A DNA stretch of 64,000 nucleotides from Paenibacillus sp. PAMC 26794 (lineage in GTDB: Bacteria; Bacillota; Bacilli; Paenibacillales; Paenibacillaceae), in assembly GCF_000316035.1 (NCBI RefSeq), contig NZ_ANHX01000011.1, positions 124,001 through 188,000 of the forward strand, given 5' to 3'. Below are positions 35,797 through 45,304 of this stretch, piece by piece (position 1 is the first letter of the stretch; every line of letters begins with the position of its first letter). Below the pieces are notes generated by a model that saw nothing but the letters and a program-made list of their open reading frames with translations, did no database searches and had not been told where the DNA came from. The position numbers and the translations under genes are program-made.

Positions 35797-36626
35797 ATCC
35801 AATGACTCCGAAGCAGGAAAAGCGTGACGAATGGATGGGGCAGCTGCATCGGAATCATATTCAGCAGGTTGCCAGATGGCGACATCAAGTGCTTGCCGTA
35901 CAGTTATCTATGCTCGTATGTATGTTTTTGCTATGGGAAGTGGCAGGCAGACTTCGCTGGATTGATGTATTGTTATTCAGTTATCCGAGTAAGATTTTTG
36001 CTCAGATTGGCAAGGACATCGCTAGTGGCGAATTATGGGCACATGTTGGGGTAACTGTAGGGGAAACGGCAGTTGGTTTTTCACTGGGAACACTCGTTGG
36101 AACCTTGCTTGCGGTTTTAATTTGGTGGTCTCCTTTTTTGTCCAAAGTGTTGGACCCCTATATGGTTGTGTTCAACAGTATGCCAAAGGTAGCACTTGGC
36201 CCGATCTTTATTGTTATGTTCGGCGCGGGTTTTACAGCCATTGTTATGACCACATTGTCCATCACGGTTATTATCACAACATTGGTCGTGTATAACAGCT
36301 TCAATGAAGTGGATCCCAATTATATTAAAGTCATTCGTACGTTTGGTGGAGTCCGTTCCGAGATTTTTACGAAAGTTGTATTACCTGCTTCTTTTCCGGC
36401 GATTGTTTCCACCTTGAAAGTGAACGTGGGCATGGCTTGGGTGGGTGTAATTGTGGGTGAGTTTCTGGTCGCCAAACAAGGGCTCGGTTATCTGATTATC
36501 TACGGATTCCAAGTATTTAACTTCACACTTGTATTATCGAGTCTGTTAATTATTGCTGCAGTTGCAACAGCCATGTACCAACTTGTTGTCTATGCAGAAC
36601 GCAAAATGCTGGCTGGCCGCAGGTGA
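35793..36626 (+). CDS. ABC importer permease (SsuC-type)
   Basis: A 277-residue permease with about six membrane helices. The cytoplasmic EAA-type loop is seen as VIRTFGGVRSEIFTKVVLPA, the site that docks on the ATPase. It starts with GTG at 35793, overlapping the ATPase stop by four bases, so both are translationally coupled. With the lipoprotein and ATPase it forms a complete SsuABC-like importer. Confidence 0.92.
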   Translation: MNPMTPKQEKRDEWMGQLHRNHIQQVARWRHQVLAVQLSMLVCMFLLWEVAGRLRWIDVLLFSYPSKIFAQIGKDIASGELWAHVGVTVGETAVGFSLGTLVGTLLAVLIWWSPFLSKVLDPYMVVFNSMPKVALGPIFIVMFGAGFTAIVMTTLSITVIITTLVVYNSFNEVDPNYIKVIRTFGGVRSEIFTKVVLPASFPAIVSTLKVNVGMAWVGVIVGEFLVAKQGLGYLIIYGFQVFNFTLVLSSLLIIAAVATAMYQLVVYAERKMLAGRR

Positions 36627-36693
36627 TTCGGAAGTGTTTTACTCGTAATGTGACCGGGTATGATATGTATACAATTTCACAAGGGGTGTCACG

Positions 36694-36843
36694 TTGCCCG
36701 ATACCGTAAAATCAAGTACCATATTTAGTATGATTATTCCGCGCAGATCCGGAATGAATGCGATGATTGGAGAAGAGGGCCTTGAGGTTCTGTCGCAACG
36801 ATCTAACTTGCCAGCGTCCCTCATTCGGGGCGTGTTGCTGTGA
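36694..36843 (+). CDS. Candidate 49-aa small protein
   Basis: A TTG at 36694 sits five bases after aaggggtgt (36681-36689) and opens a 49-codon frame (starting L/M-PDTVKSSTIFSMIIPRR, ending SLIRGVLL) that closes at TGA 36841-36843. A stem-loop (accggcatg with catgtcggt, 36843-36866) follows at once, and TATGAT/TATACA boxes lie upstream near 36660-36675. I recognise no family. It is basic and amphipathic. The case rests on ribosome site, position and the trailing hairpin, and chance cannot be excluded. Confidence 0.3.
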   Translation: MPDTVKSSTIFSMIIPRRSGMNAMIGEEGLEVLSQRSNLPASLIRGVLL

Positions 36844-36974
36844 CCGGCATGCATGCGCATGTCGGTTGATGTCGTCTAGTTTACATTTGGATGAGACATA
36901 CTAGTCATGATAAATGAATGAGGCGACGAGCTGGCTAGAATTTTTTTTGCAGCTTAGAGGAGATGGAATGTTAA

Positions 36975-37952
36975 ATGGGTTTTAGGGTAATTAAAACTGC
37001 AATCGCCGCATTAATGGCTGTATTGATTGCAGACTGGTGTCGCTTGCCAGGACCAACATCAGCGGGATTGCTTGCCATTCTTGGCGTGGATGTAACGAGA
37101 AAACGAAGTATTCGCACCATATCGGCGCGGTTCTTTGCTTCCGTCGTTGGACTTTTATTTGCAAGTGTACTTTTTCACTTTCTAGGCTTCCATTATTGGG
37201 TGCTGGCCGTATACATATTGATCGCATTCCCGGCTATTGTCCGGGTAGGCTTCAAAGAAGGTATTGTTACAGGTTCTGTTGTGGTGTTTCGGGTGTTCGG
37301 CGGCGGGGAGATGGACGTGCATGTCGTCCTCGTACAAATTGCTTTGCTGTTAATTGGTCTTGGTTCCGCAATGGCGGTTAACTTGGCCTATATGCCGGCA
37401 GCAGATCCACAGATGCTGCGCATTCGCAAACGAATCGATGAACTCTTCTCGAAGATTTTCAAGGAATTTGCGGCCACGCTGCGTAATCCCAATGAAGCAT
37501 GGGCGGGGAGAGAGCTGATTGAAGCAGATAAAGCGATACTTGGCGGTATTGATGCTGCTAAGCGTTCTCTGGAGAATCAGGTGATTCATCCGAATGAGGA
37601 ATGGAGTGTCTACTTCTATATGCGCAAAACGCAACTGGACTCCATCCAGCACATGATGCATCTGGTGTCCCAGATCTATCAGAAGATGCCACATGCAGAA
37701 ATGGTCTCGGAGCTGTTCGATCAACTTAGTCAGGATGTACTTACTGAATCCTACACCGGACGAACTGAAAAACTTCTTGCAGATGTGCAGGAAGAATTCA
37801 AACGTATGGAGCTGCCGGATACAAGGGAAGAATTCGAGATTCGTTCTGCAATTCTCCAGCTGTGCCGGGAACTCGCGCTGTATCTGAAAGTTGCGAAGAA
37901 GGACAAAGCGCCGTCCCCAATCTCGGACCGGTTCCAATCTACAAACGAATAA
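36975..37952 (+). CDS. Aromatic acid exporter family (FUSC/YqjA-like) membrane protein
   Basis: A 325-residue protein. Residues 1-140 contain about four to five membrane helices with VIKTAIAALMAVLIADW and TRKRSIRTISARFFAS, the N-terminal domain of the aromatic acid exporter family; residues 145-325 form a helical cytosolic C-terminal domain. Related proteins efflux aromatic acids such as p-hydroxybenzoate, though the Gram-positive members are uncharacterised. The start is 6 to 15 bases after gaggag. It stands just upstream of cotE but with a separate ribosome site and 75 bp gap. Confidence 0.85.
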   Translation: MGFRVIKTAIAALMAVLIADWCRLPGPTSAGLLAILGVDVTRKRSIRTISARFFASVVGLLFASVLFHFLGFHYWVLAVYILIAFPAIVRVGFKEGIVTGSVVVFRVFGGGEMDVHVVLVQIALLLIGLGSAMAVNLAYMPAADPQMLRIRKRIDELFSKIFKEFAATLRNPNEAWAGRELIEADKAILGGIDAAKRSLENQVIHPNEEWSVYFYMRKTQLDSIQHMMHLVSQIYQKMPHAEMVSELFDQLSQDVLTESYTGRTEKLLADVQEEFKRMELPDTREEFEIRSAILQLCRELALYLKVAKKDKAPSPISDRFQSTNE

Positions 37953-38027
37953 TAGAAAATAGTTGTCACCCTAGACGAATGCCCTGCATACACTTGTAGT
38001 GAATGATTGTATGGAGGAGGTTTAAAG

Positions 38028-38588
38028 ATGTCATTGAGTCATAAACATCAATGTAGAGAGATTATCACGAAGGCGATCTGCGGCAAAGGTCGTAAGTTCT
38101 CTACCGTAACACATACCGTGACTCCGCCAAATGGTCCGACAAGTATTTTGGGGGCTTGGATTATCAACCACCAATATGAAGCCGTATCAGCGGGTGACGG
38201 AATTGAAGTTATTGGTACTTACGATATCAACATTTGGTATTCCTACGACAAGAATTCGCAGACGGATGTAGCCAAAGAAACGGTCTCGTATGTAGAACAT
38301 GTGCCTTTGTCCTATCTGGACCCGAAACACCGGACTTCCACAGTGGAGGTATCTGCGGATGCAACGCAGGAACCTAGCTGTGTGGAAGCCACAGTATCAG
38401 CAGGTGGAAGCAGTGTAATTATCCGGGTAGAACGGGAATTCGCTGTGGAACTCGTTGCCGAGACTAAAGTTTGTGTGAAGGTCTGCACAGATGGTTGCGG
38501 TGATTACGAAGACAAGGACTATGACTTTGGTAGTGCCGATGGAGATTATGACGATCTCGATCCCGATCTGCTCGACGATGAGCTGTGA
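38028..38588 (+). CDS. cotE: Outer spore coat morphogenetic protein CotE
   Basis: A 186-residue protein of the CotE family that organises the outer spore coat. Visible signatures are HQCREIITKAICGKGRKFS and the NGPTSILGAWIINHQYEA strand region, and a strongly acidic tail (DGDYDDLDPDLLDDEL) typical of CotE. I start at the ATG at 38028, preceded by ggaggagg, and not at the in-frame ATG 21 bases earlier. The position upstream of mutSL is conserved with Bacillus. It should be made in the mother cell under a sporulation sigma factor; I could not identify the promoter by eye. Confidence 0.92.
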   Translation: MSLSHKHQCREIITKAICGKGRKFSTVTHTVTPPNGPTSILGAWIINHQYEAVSAGDGIEVIGTYDINIWYSYDKNSQTDVAKETVSYVEHVPLSYLDPKHRTSTVEVSADATQEPSCVEATVSAGGSSVIIRVEREFAVELVAETKVCVKVCTDGCGDYEDKDYDFGSADGDYDDLDPDLLDDEL

Positions 38589-38644
38589 GTTTGACGCCTG
38601 TATTTGATAACCTAAGGTATCATATGCGCCAGAAGGCGCGGTGA

Positions 38645-38671
38645 AGAGGGCGTAAGCCCTCTTTCTTCTTA
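38645..38671 (+). terminator. Terminator after cotE
   Basis: The stem agagggc/gccctct with a GTAA loop and a T-rich tail lies 57 bases after the cotE stop. Confidence 0.75.
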
Positions 38672-38696
38672 AATATTGAAAAATGGGTGGTAACGA

Positions 38697-38760
38697 GCCT
38701 CGCAATGTGCCTGGAATACCTTTCACGGGAAGGCTCCGCATTGCGGGGTTATTTTTATTT
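38697..38760 (+). terminator. Second hairpin with T-run after cotE
   Basis: A longer interrupted stem pairs cctcgcaatg with cattgcgggg, with an internal cctt/gaagg pair, and is followed by a T-rich run. It lies just upstream of the amide ligase gene and could be either a back-up terminator or an attenuator for that gene. Confidence 0.6.
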
Positions 38761-38789
38761 TAGTTGCATGATCCGGGAGGGGGGACGTA

Positions 38790-40040
38790 ATGAATGTGAT
38801 GGAACAAGCGGAGGAAGCGCTGCGCCGATATGAAAGGATGACTTCTGGAGAACGTGCAGAACGGTTGAAACAGGCAGGCATTGAAGTATTATCATTGCAA
38901 GATCGGCGCAAACGTGAACCAGGCTTGCGTGTACGCTATGATGTAGAGATAAGTTGTCTGCAGGCGATCCGGATCAAGCGCAAGGATACTAGTGGCATGG
39001 GAGGGGCACAGGAGACTCTGTTGGAGCGTGAAGCGAGTTCGACCTTATTCAAGCGCATAGAACGACTTGCGATCAAAACGCTGTATACGCTAGGGCTGGA
39101 TCATGGAGCTGTTCGAATGGAATCCTCAGGGAACGGCGGTTGTGCAGTCATTTCGATCGATCCGTGTCCCTGGAAAGGGGTGACCAACCTTGCTGCTACC
39201 TATAGGGAAAGCTGGAAGCAGCATCAGGAACTGTTGGATGATGAGGCGAGTCACAGACCCACTCCGATACTCGGCATGGACCCGGAGTTTCTTCTGGTGC
39301 AGATGCCGGAATCCAAAATCGTACCCGCCTCCAAATTTCTTGAACGTACAGGAATGGCAGGCTGTGATTCCGTGACGATTGGTGGACGGCGCATATATCC
39401 GGTTGCCGAACTGAGACCTGCTCCCAGCTCCGAACCACGAGAACTGCTGGCTCATCTGATGAGGGCATTCGCAGCCGCTTCCCGTAGCATCAGTGATCAC
39501 TCGCTCATCTGGCAGGCAGGAGGGATGCCACAACGGGGGTTACCTTTGGGTGGTCATATTCATTTTAGCGGGGTGAATCTTACCGGGGAACTGCTTCGTG
39601 CACTGGACAATTATCTGGCATTGCCACTGGCATTTCTACAAGACCCCCGTGGATCGGGAAGACGGCCCCGTTATGGAGCACTTGGTGATTTTCGTCTGAA
39701 ATCCTATGGTGGGTTTGAGTATCGTACGTTACCCAGCTTTCTTGTGTCGCCTCTTGTTGCGAAAGGTGTTGTGGCCTTGGCAGGTCTGATCGCGAGTGGG
39801 TATACTCAATTACGGCAGCGTCCGTTGGCGAAAGCTGAGGTTCATACTGCTTTTTATGAAGGAAAACGCGAAGTGATCAAGGAACACATTCCAACTCTGG
39901 TAGATGATCTGAAGAGGTTGGATGGATATGCACGTTATGAACGGTATGCGTCTCCGTTAATCCTTCAATTAAAACTGGGAAGAACTTGGGATGAGAGCCG
40001 CGATATTCGCAAACTCTGGAATATTCGGGCAGGTTCATGA
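38790..40040 (+). CDS. Predicted carboxylate-amine ligase (phiEco32-like COOH-NH2 ligase type 2)
   Basis: A 416-residue protein. The core has ILGMDPEFLL near 160, ELRPAPSSEPRELL near 210-223 and GGHIHFSGVNL near 252-262, a metal/ATP-binding arrangement of the glutamine-synthetase fold seen in the COOH-NH2 ligase type 2 family first noted in phage phiEco32. Such enzymes are predicted to form amide bonds between a carboxylate and an amine. The N-terminal 120 residues are helical and basic. It sits between cotE and mutS. The substrate is unknown; a role in spore coat or envelope modification would be an inference from the cotE neighbour only. Confidence 0.7.
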   Translation: MNVMEQAEEALRRYERMTSGERAERLKQAGIEVLSLQDRRKREPGLRVRYDVEISCLQAIRIKRKDTSGMGGAQETLLEREASSTLFKRIERLAIKTLYTLGLDHGAVRMESSGNGGCAVISIDPCPWKGVTNLAATYRESWKQHQELLDDEASHRPTPILGMDPEFLLVQMPESKIVPASKFLERTGMAGCDSVTIGGRRIYPVAELRPAPSSEPRELLAHLMRAFAAASRSISDHSLIWQAGGMPQRGLPLGGHIHFSGVNLTGELLRALDNYLALPLAFLQDPRGSGRRPRYGALGDFRLKSYGGFEYRTLPSFLVSPLVAKGVVALAGLIASGYTQLRQRPLAKAEVHTAFYEGKREVIKEHIPTLVDDLKRLDGYARYERYASPLILQLKLGRTWDESRDIRKLWNIRAGS

Positions 40041-40149
40041 AGTACGGACGTTTTTTTGATATAATAAGAAACAAGTCTTTTATGAGTAATAAGCTACTAC
40101 GGAAGATATGGAGCAGCAACCCTTGAAGGAAGTGGCGATTAGCCAACAC

Positions 40150-40187
40150 ATAAGGCGGAGGCGCAAACACAGTGCCTGACCGTCTTA
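40150..40187 (+). other. Stem-loop in the mutS leader
   Basis: The pair ataaggcgg/ccgtcttat encloses aggc/gcct around an A-rich loop. There is no T-run, so it is not a terminator. It lies 60 bases before the mutS start, within a roughly 200-base leader that begins near a TATAAT box at 40060-40065. Confidence 0.4.
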
Positions 40188-40247
40188 TTGTCCTTCCAGG
40201 ACGCGTTTCTTCTTGACATTATAGGAACGGGATGGAGGATATTCATC

Positions 40248-43049
40248 ATGGCTCAGTATACGCCAATGATTCAACAATATTTGCAAGTGAAGGCCGAAGC
40301 ACAAGATGCTTTTCTATTTTTTAGACTGGGTGACTTCTATGAATTGTTCTTCGAGGATGCGATTAATGCTTCCCGTGAACTTGAGATCACGCTGACCGCA
40401 CGCAACGGAGGCACGGATGACAAAATTCCGATGTGCGGTGTACCTTATCATTCGGCTGACAATTACATACAGCGTCTGATTGAAAAAGGATATAAAGTTG
40501 CGATATGTGAACAGATGGAAGATGCGAGTGTAACCAAAGGCATGGTACGCCGTGAAATTGTACGTGTGGTTACACCCGGAACGGTGATGGAAGGCAAAAC
40601 GTTGGGGGACAAATCCAACAACTACATGGTGTGTCTTACAGGTAATCAAAATACGCTGGCGCTCGCGGCCTGTGATCTGTCAACGGGTGAGTTGTATGTG
40701 ACATCCGTACCTTATTCCAAGGAATGGCTCAAGGATGAAATCGGCATCTACGAACCATCGGAGCTGGTGGGGGATGCAGCGCTGCTTGAAACGGTAGAAG
40801 CCGAGGCATCTCCAATCGGACGCCCGGTGGTCTACACGTCCTGGACAAAGAATAAGGAAGATCTGGTCCGTCAGCAGTTTGGCGAGGCTGTGTGGGCAAG
40901 ATTAGAGCCTGAACGTCAAGCGTGCATTGCACGTCTTTTCTCCTATCTGAGTGAGACACAGAAACGTTCTCTGGGACAATTAACACAAATCTCAACGTAT
41001 GAGCCGGATCATTATATGATTTTAGACCCGTTTACCCGCCGAAACCTGGAATTGGTGGAAACTGTGCGTGAACGCTCCAAAAAAGGTTCATTACTCTGGT
41101 TGCTTGATCGGACGGAGACGTCCATGGGTGCAAGAATGCTGCGTCGCTGGGTCGATAAGCCATTATTGCAAAAAGGGAAGATTAATGAGCGTCTTGAAGC
41201 AGTGGATACGTTGTACAACCAGTTTATATTGCGTGAGGACCTGCGGGCAGAACTCAAAGACATCTATGATCTGGAGCGCTTGGTTGGCCGGATTGCGTTT
41301 GGTAATGCCAATGGTCGTGACCTGAATGCGCTCAAGTCATCACTGGAGAAAATTCCAGGGCTACGGCAGCATTGCGCAGGATCATCTTCTGCAACGCTGC
41401 AGCATATTGCCGAAACGATGGATGATTGCAATGATCTGCGTGAAGCCATCGGGCAAGCCATTGTGGACGAGCCGCCGGTATCGGTAAGGGACGGAGGCTT
41501 GATTCGTGAAGGGTACCATGAACGTCTGGATGAATTGCGTGAGGCTTCGGTTAACGGGAAACAGTGGATTGCGGAGCTGGAAGCGCGAGAGCGTGAGGCG
41601 ACAGGCATTCGATCGCTGAAGATTGGATATAACAAAGTGTTTGGTTACTATATCGAGATCACCAAGTCCAATCTGTCCGCGTTGCCTGAGGGACGTTATG
41701 AACGTAAACAGACACTTGCCAATGCAGAACGTTACATTACGCCGGAGTTGAAGGAAAAAGAGACGTTGATTCTCGAAGCTCAGGACAAAATGGTTGATAT
41801 TGAGTATGGGCTGTTCGCAGAACTGCGCGAGCGGCTGAACAAAGAGATTGCAAGATTGCAGAAGCTGGCTGAACAGGTAGCGGAAATTGATGTGTATCAA
41901 TCTTTTGCGGTGATCAGTGCTGAGCGCAACTTTGTACGGCCTACGTTGACCGACGGTTATGATCTGGTTGTGGAAGAAGGACGCCATCCAGTGGTTGAGG
42001 CGGTCATGCGAGATGGCGCATTTATTGCCAATCACACGGCAATGACCAAGGAAGAGGCACGTATTCTGCTGATTACCGGTCCGAATATGGCTGGTAAGAG
42101 TACGTATATGCGACAGGTTGCTTTAATCTCCATTTTGGCGCAAGTGGGTTGTTTTGTGCCTGCGGGTCAGGCGGAATTGCCGATCATGGATCGCATTTTC
42201 ACACGGATCGGTGCCGCGGATGATCTCATTGGTGGACAAAGCACATTCATGGTGGAGATGGCCGACATTCAGGTTATGACGGACAAAGCCACACCACGTA
42301 GTCTGATTATTATCGATGAATTGGGACGGGGAACGTCAACCAGCGAAGGTATGGCTATCGCACAGTCTGTTATTGAATATGTACACGATATTATCGGCTG
42401 TAAAGCTCTTGTATCAACTCATTTCCATGAGCTTGCTCATCTGGAGGAGAGTCTGGACAAGCTGGCCAACTACTCTATGGCGGTACAGGAGAGCGGTGAC
42501 AAAGTTAATTTCCTGCGCAAATTGATTGCCGGGGCAGCCAGCAGCAGTTATGGTATCTATTGTGCACGCCTTGCAGGTCTGCCTGATAGCATTATTGAGC
42601 GGGCTAATGGACTGTTGCATGGGTTTGAACATGCTGCTGCTCAGGTAGCGGTGGGCAGTGAATACATCGGAAAAGAAAAGCAGGAAGCGAGCCTGAATGT
42701 AAAAGGTGTAGAATTCCAACACACGGATTCAGCACCATTGATTCGGGAGCATGAGACTGTGGAAAGTTCAGACTACACAGTTTCTATTGAAGATTCGGTC
42801 GGGAAGCAACATGCCAAGAAATCAAACAGCAAAGGACAGTCCGGCGCAAACCATTCGGATGTGGTTCAACTGTCTATCTTTGGGGATGATGAGCCGAATG
42901 TGGCAACGAAACCGGATGTAGTTGTGGTGGATAAACCAGCGCGAGAATTCATCCGTACGATGAAAGATATCGATGTCATGAATATGACGCCTCTTCAGGC
43001 GATGCAGATATTGAATGATCTTAAATTAAAGGCACAGCAATTATCCTGA
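40248..43049 (+). CDS. mutS: DNA mismatch repair protein MutS
   Basis: A 933-residue mismatch-recognition ATPase. The mismatch-binding N-terminus has FFRLGDFYELFFEDA with the Phe-x-Glu wedge. The C-terminal ATPase has Walker A GPNMAGKST, the signature GGQSTFMVEM and Walker B IIDELGRGTSTSEG. The HTH tail is followed by a low-complexity linker (about 815-890) and a short end with the beta-clamp-binding-like sequence QLSIFG. I start at the ATG at 40248, after ggagg; upstream in-frame codons have no ribosome site. It is 21 bp from mutL, in one operon. Confidence 0.97.
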   Translation: MAQYTPMIQQYLQVKAEAQDAFLFFRLGDFYELFFEDAINASRELEITLTARNGGTDDKIPMCGVPYHSADNYIQRLIEKGYKVAICEQMEDASVTKGMVRREIVRVVTPGTVMEGKTLGDKSNNYMVCLTGNQNTLALAACDLSTGELYVTSVPYSKEWLKDEIGIYEPSELVGDAALLETVEAEASPIGRPVVYTSWTKNKEDLVRQQFGEAVWARLEPERQACIARLFSYLSETQKRSLGQLTQISTYEPDHYMILDPFTRRNLELVETVRERSKKGSLLWLLDRTETSMGARMLRRWVDKPLLQKGKINERLEAVDTLYNQFILREDLRAELKDIYDLERLVGRIAFGNANGRDLNALKSSLEKIPGLRQHCAGSSSATLQHIAETMDDCNDLREAIGQAIVDEPPVSVRDGGLIREGYHERLDELREASVNGKQWIAELEAREREATGIRSLKIGYNKVFGYYIEITKSNLSALPEGRYERKQTLANAERYITPELKEKETLILEAQDKMVDIEYGLFAELRERLNKEIARLQKLAEQVAEIDVYQSFAVISAERNFVRPTLTDGYDLVVEEGRHPVVEAVMRDGAFIANHTAMTKEEARILLITGPNMAGKSTYMRQVALISILAQVGCFVPAGQAELPIMDRIFTRIGAADDLIGGQSTFMVEMADIQVMTDKATPRSLIIIDELGRGTSTSEGMAIAQSVIEYVHDIIGCKALVSTHFHELAHLEESLDKLANYSMAVQESGDKVNFLRKLIAGAASSSYGIYCARLAGLPDSIIERANGLLHGFEHAAAQVAVGSEYIGKEKQEASLNVKGVEFQHTDSAPLIREHETVESSDYTVSIEDSVGKQHAKKSNSKGQSGANHSDVVQLSIFGDDEPNVATKPDVVVVDKPAREFIRTMKDIDVMNMTPLQAMQILNDLKLKAQQLS

Positions 43050-43070
43050 GTATAAGGGAGGGGAAAAACT

Positions 43071-45287
43071 GTGGCGAAAATACATGTGCTTGATGAACAT
43101 ATTGCCAACCAGATCGCGGCGGGTGAAGTGGTCGAACGGCCTGCTTCAGTTGTCAAAGAGTTGCTCGAAAACTCGGTGGATGCAGGCGCCACCAAGATTG
43201 AAGTGACGGTGGAAGAGGGAGGACTCCTCAGTATTCGTGTCAAAGACAATGGTACAGGTATTGAGCCAGAGGACATGGAAACCGCCTTTTATCGTCATGC
43301 GACCAGCAAAATAGCCCATGGCCGAGATCTGTTCCAGATCACAAGTCTTGGATTCCGTGGAGAAGCCTTGGCGAGTATTGCTGCAGTATCCAAGGTAGAG
43401 GTATTGTCGGCAAGTGACAATGATGGGCGGGGGCGCCGCATCGTGATTGAAGGCGGTAACCTTGTCTCTCATGAAGATGCAACCTCACCCCAAGGTACAG
43501 ATTTTGCAGTGAGAGAACTATTTTACAATACACCTGCCAGACTCAAATATATGAAAACGATCCAGACGGAACTGGGACATATATCAGATGTCCTTTACCG
43601 AATGGCGATGTCTCATCCAAACATTTCGTTCAGACTGCGCCATAATGAGAATGTGTTGCTTCAGACGTTGGGTAATGGCGATCTGCTGCAAGTGGTTGCA
43701 GCGATCTATGGGACAAGTGCTGCCAAAGCGATGCTTCCCATCCAGGCTGAAAGTCTGGATTACCGGGTGAGTGGGCTGATCAGCCTGCCAGAATGGACAC
43801 GAGCGAATCGTAATGGTATGTCAACGATTGTTAATGGGCGATTTGTTCGCAATTACGGTCTCAATCAGGCTATTCTCAAAGCCTACCATACCTTGCTGCC
43901 CATTAATCGCTTCCCGCTTGTCGTGGTGCAGTTGGAGATGCACCCATCTCTTGTGGATGTGAACGTGCATCCGGCCAAGTTGGAGGTTCGCTTTAGCAAG
44001 GAACCAGAACTGTATGAATTCATAGAGACGACGTTGCGGGGGATACTCCGGCAGGAGGTACTGATTCCACAGGTCAAAAAACAGCAGATTCGACGTGGAG
44101 ACGATAGTTCCTTTATCCAGGAACAATTCCTCTTTCCACGTGGTCCGCTGAAAGATGCATCTGATGCAGAAGGATATGGTCAACAAGGTCCACTTGGGAA
44201 ACCTGTTGCTGCACCGCTGAAGTTGACTGCCGAAGATGATGATCTGGATTTGGATGCTCCGGCGGATGTGTCCACAGCACAACCGGTATCTGAACAGGGA
44301 CAGACAGTGCCGTTGCCCGAAGCTCCACCTGAGATTACACACCCCCCAGAGCAGTTAGAAAGTTGGAACGGGGATATTTTGCAGAAGATTGCTAGTCATG
44401 ATGGGGGGCAGACAACCGCTAACGTGCAGGAAGGTACTAAGAATGTAAGTACAAGTTCTTCCGAAGCTTTTCCCAAAACGGACCTGTCTTCTCAAGATGG
44501 TGGAGGTCGTGGAGCAACAGAGAAACCGCTGGCTGAAGGCAAACCAGCTACGTATCGCTCCGATTCCGTATATTCACCGGTTAGAGAAGCTCGGTCAACC
44601 TACAACCCGTCTTCGATTGCAAGAGGTGAACGGACGTGGAAAACCTCAGGTCTGCCTGATGCCACTAAACTTGCTGCTGCCATTAAATCGGATGCATCCA
44701 TGCCCGTATTTCCGGAGCTGAGTCTGATCGGGCAGCATCATGGTACGTATCTGATCGCGCAAAATGACCAAGGTTTATATTTGATTGATCAGCATGCCGC
44801 TCATGAACGCGTGAATTATGAGTACTATTACGAGAAATTTGGCAATCCTGCCCAGGCCTCACAAGAGTTACTGCTGCCTATTACGCTGGAGTTCACACCT
44901 TCGGAGACGGAAAAGCTGAAAACAAGGCTGGCCTGGTTCGAGCAGGCAGGTGTATATTTGGAGCATTTCGGTGGACAGACGTTCCGCGTGCGTTCCCACC
45001 CGTTCTGGTTCCCCAAAGGGGACGAGAAAGACATTATCGAAGAAATGTCCGAATGGGTACTAAGCGAACGCAGCATAGATGTGGCCAAGATGCGAGAAGC
45101 TGCATCCATTATGTGCTCCTGCAAGGCGTCCATCAAAGCGAATCAAAAGCTGACGGATCAGGAAGCGGAAGTGCTGATTCAGCGTCTGGGTTCATGTCGT
45201 CAGCCCTACACTTGTCCTCATGGGCGGCCGATTGTGATTTCATTTTCAACATATGATCTGGAAAAATTGTTCAAACGTGTTATGTAG
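43071..45287 (+). CDS. mutL: DNA mismatch repair protein MutL
   Basis: A 738-residue protein that couples MutS recognition to strand cleavage. The GHKL ATPase N-terminus shows ELLENSVDAGAT, DNGTGI and TSLGFRGEALASI. A long acidic linker (about 350-540) makes it longer than B. subtilis MutL. The C-terminal endonuclease is intact, with DQHAAHERVNYEYY, ACKASIKAN-like (CSCKASIKANQKLT) and CPHGRPI motifs. The start is GTG after ggagggg. It is the second gene of the mutSL operon. Confidence 0.97.
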   Translation: MAKIHVLDEHIANQIAAGEVVERPASVVKELLENSVDAGATKIEVTVEEGGLLSIRVKDNGTGIEPEDMETAFYRHATSKIAHGRDLFQITSLGFRGEALASIAAVSKVEVLSASDNDGRGRRIVIEGGNLVSHEDATSPQGTDFAVRELFYNTPARLKYMKTIQTELGHISDVLYRMAMSHPNISFRLRHNENVLLQTLGNGDLLQVVAAIYGTSAAKAMLPIQAESLDYRVSGLISLPEWTRANRNGMSTIVNGRFVRNYGLNQAILKAYHTLLPINRFPLVVVQLEMHPSLVDVNVHPAKLEVRFSKEPELYEFIETTLRGILRQEVLIPQVKKQQIRRGDDSSFIQEQFLFPRGPLKDASDAEGYGQQGPLGKPVAAPLKLTAEDDDLDLDAPADVSTAQPVSEQGQTVPLPEAPPEITHPPEQLESWNGDILQKIASHDGGQTTANVQEGTKNVSTSSSEAFPKTDLSSQDGGGRGATEKPLAEGKPATYRSDSVYSPVREARSTYNPSSIARGERTWKTSGLPDATKLAAAIKSDASMPVFPELSLIGQHHGTYLIAQNDQGLYLIDQHAAHERVNYEYYYEKFGNPAQASQELLLPITLEFTPSETEKLKTRLAWFEQAGVYLEHFGGQTFRVRSHPFWFPKGDEKDIIEEMSEWVLSERSIDVAKMREAASIMCSCKASIKANQKLTDQEAEVLIQRLGSCRQPYTCPHGRPIVISFSTYDLEKLFKRVM

Positions 45288-45304
45288 CTATTTAGGAGGA
45301 ATCT

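Noticed and set aside
38680-38760. T-box-like sequence gggtggtaacgag before the amide ligase gene
   Set aside because: The invariant ACC of the T-box GGTACC-type core is altered and no specifier stem is visible; it looks like a terminator.
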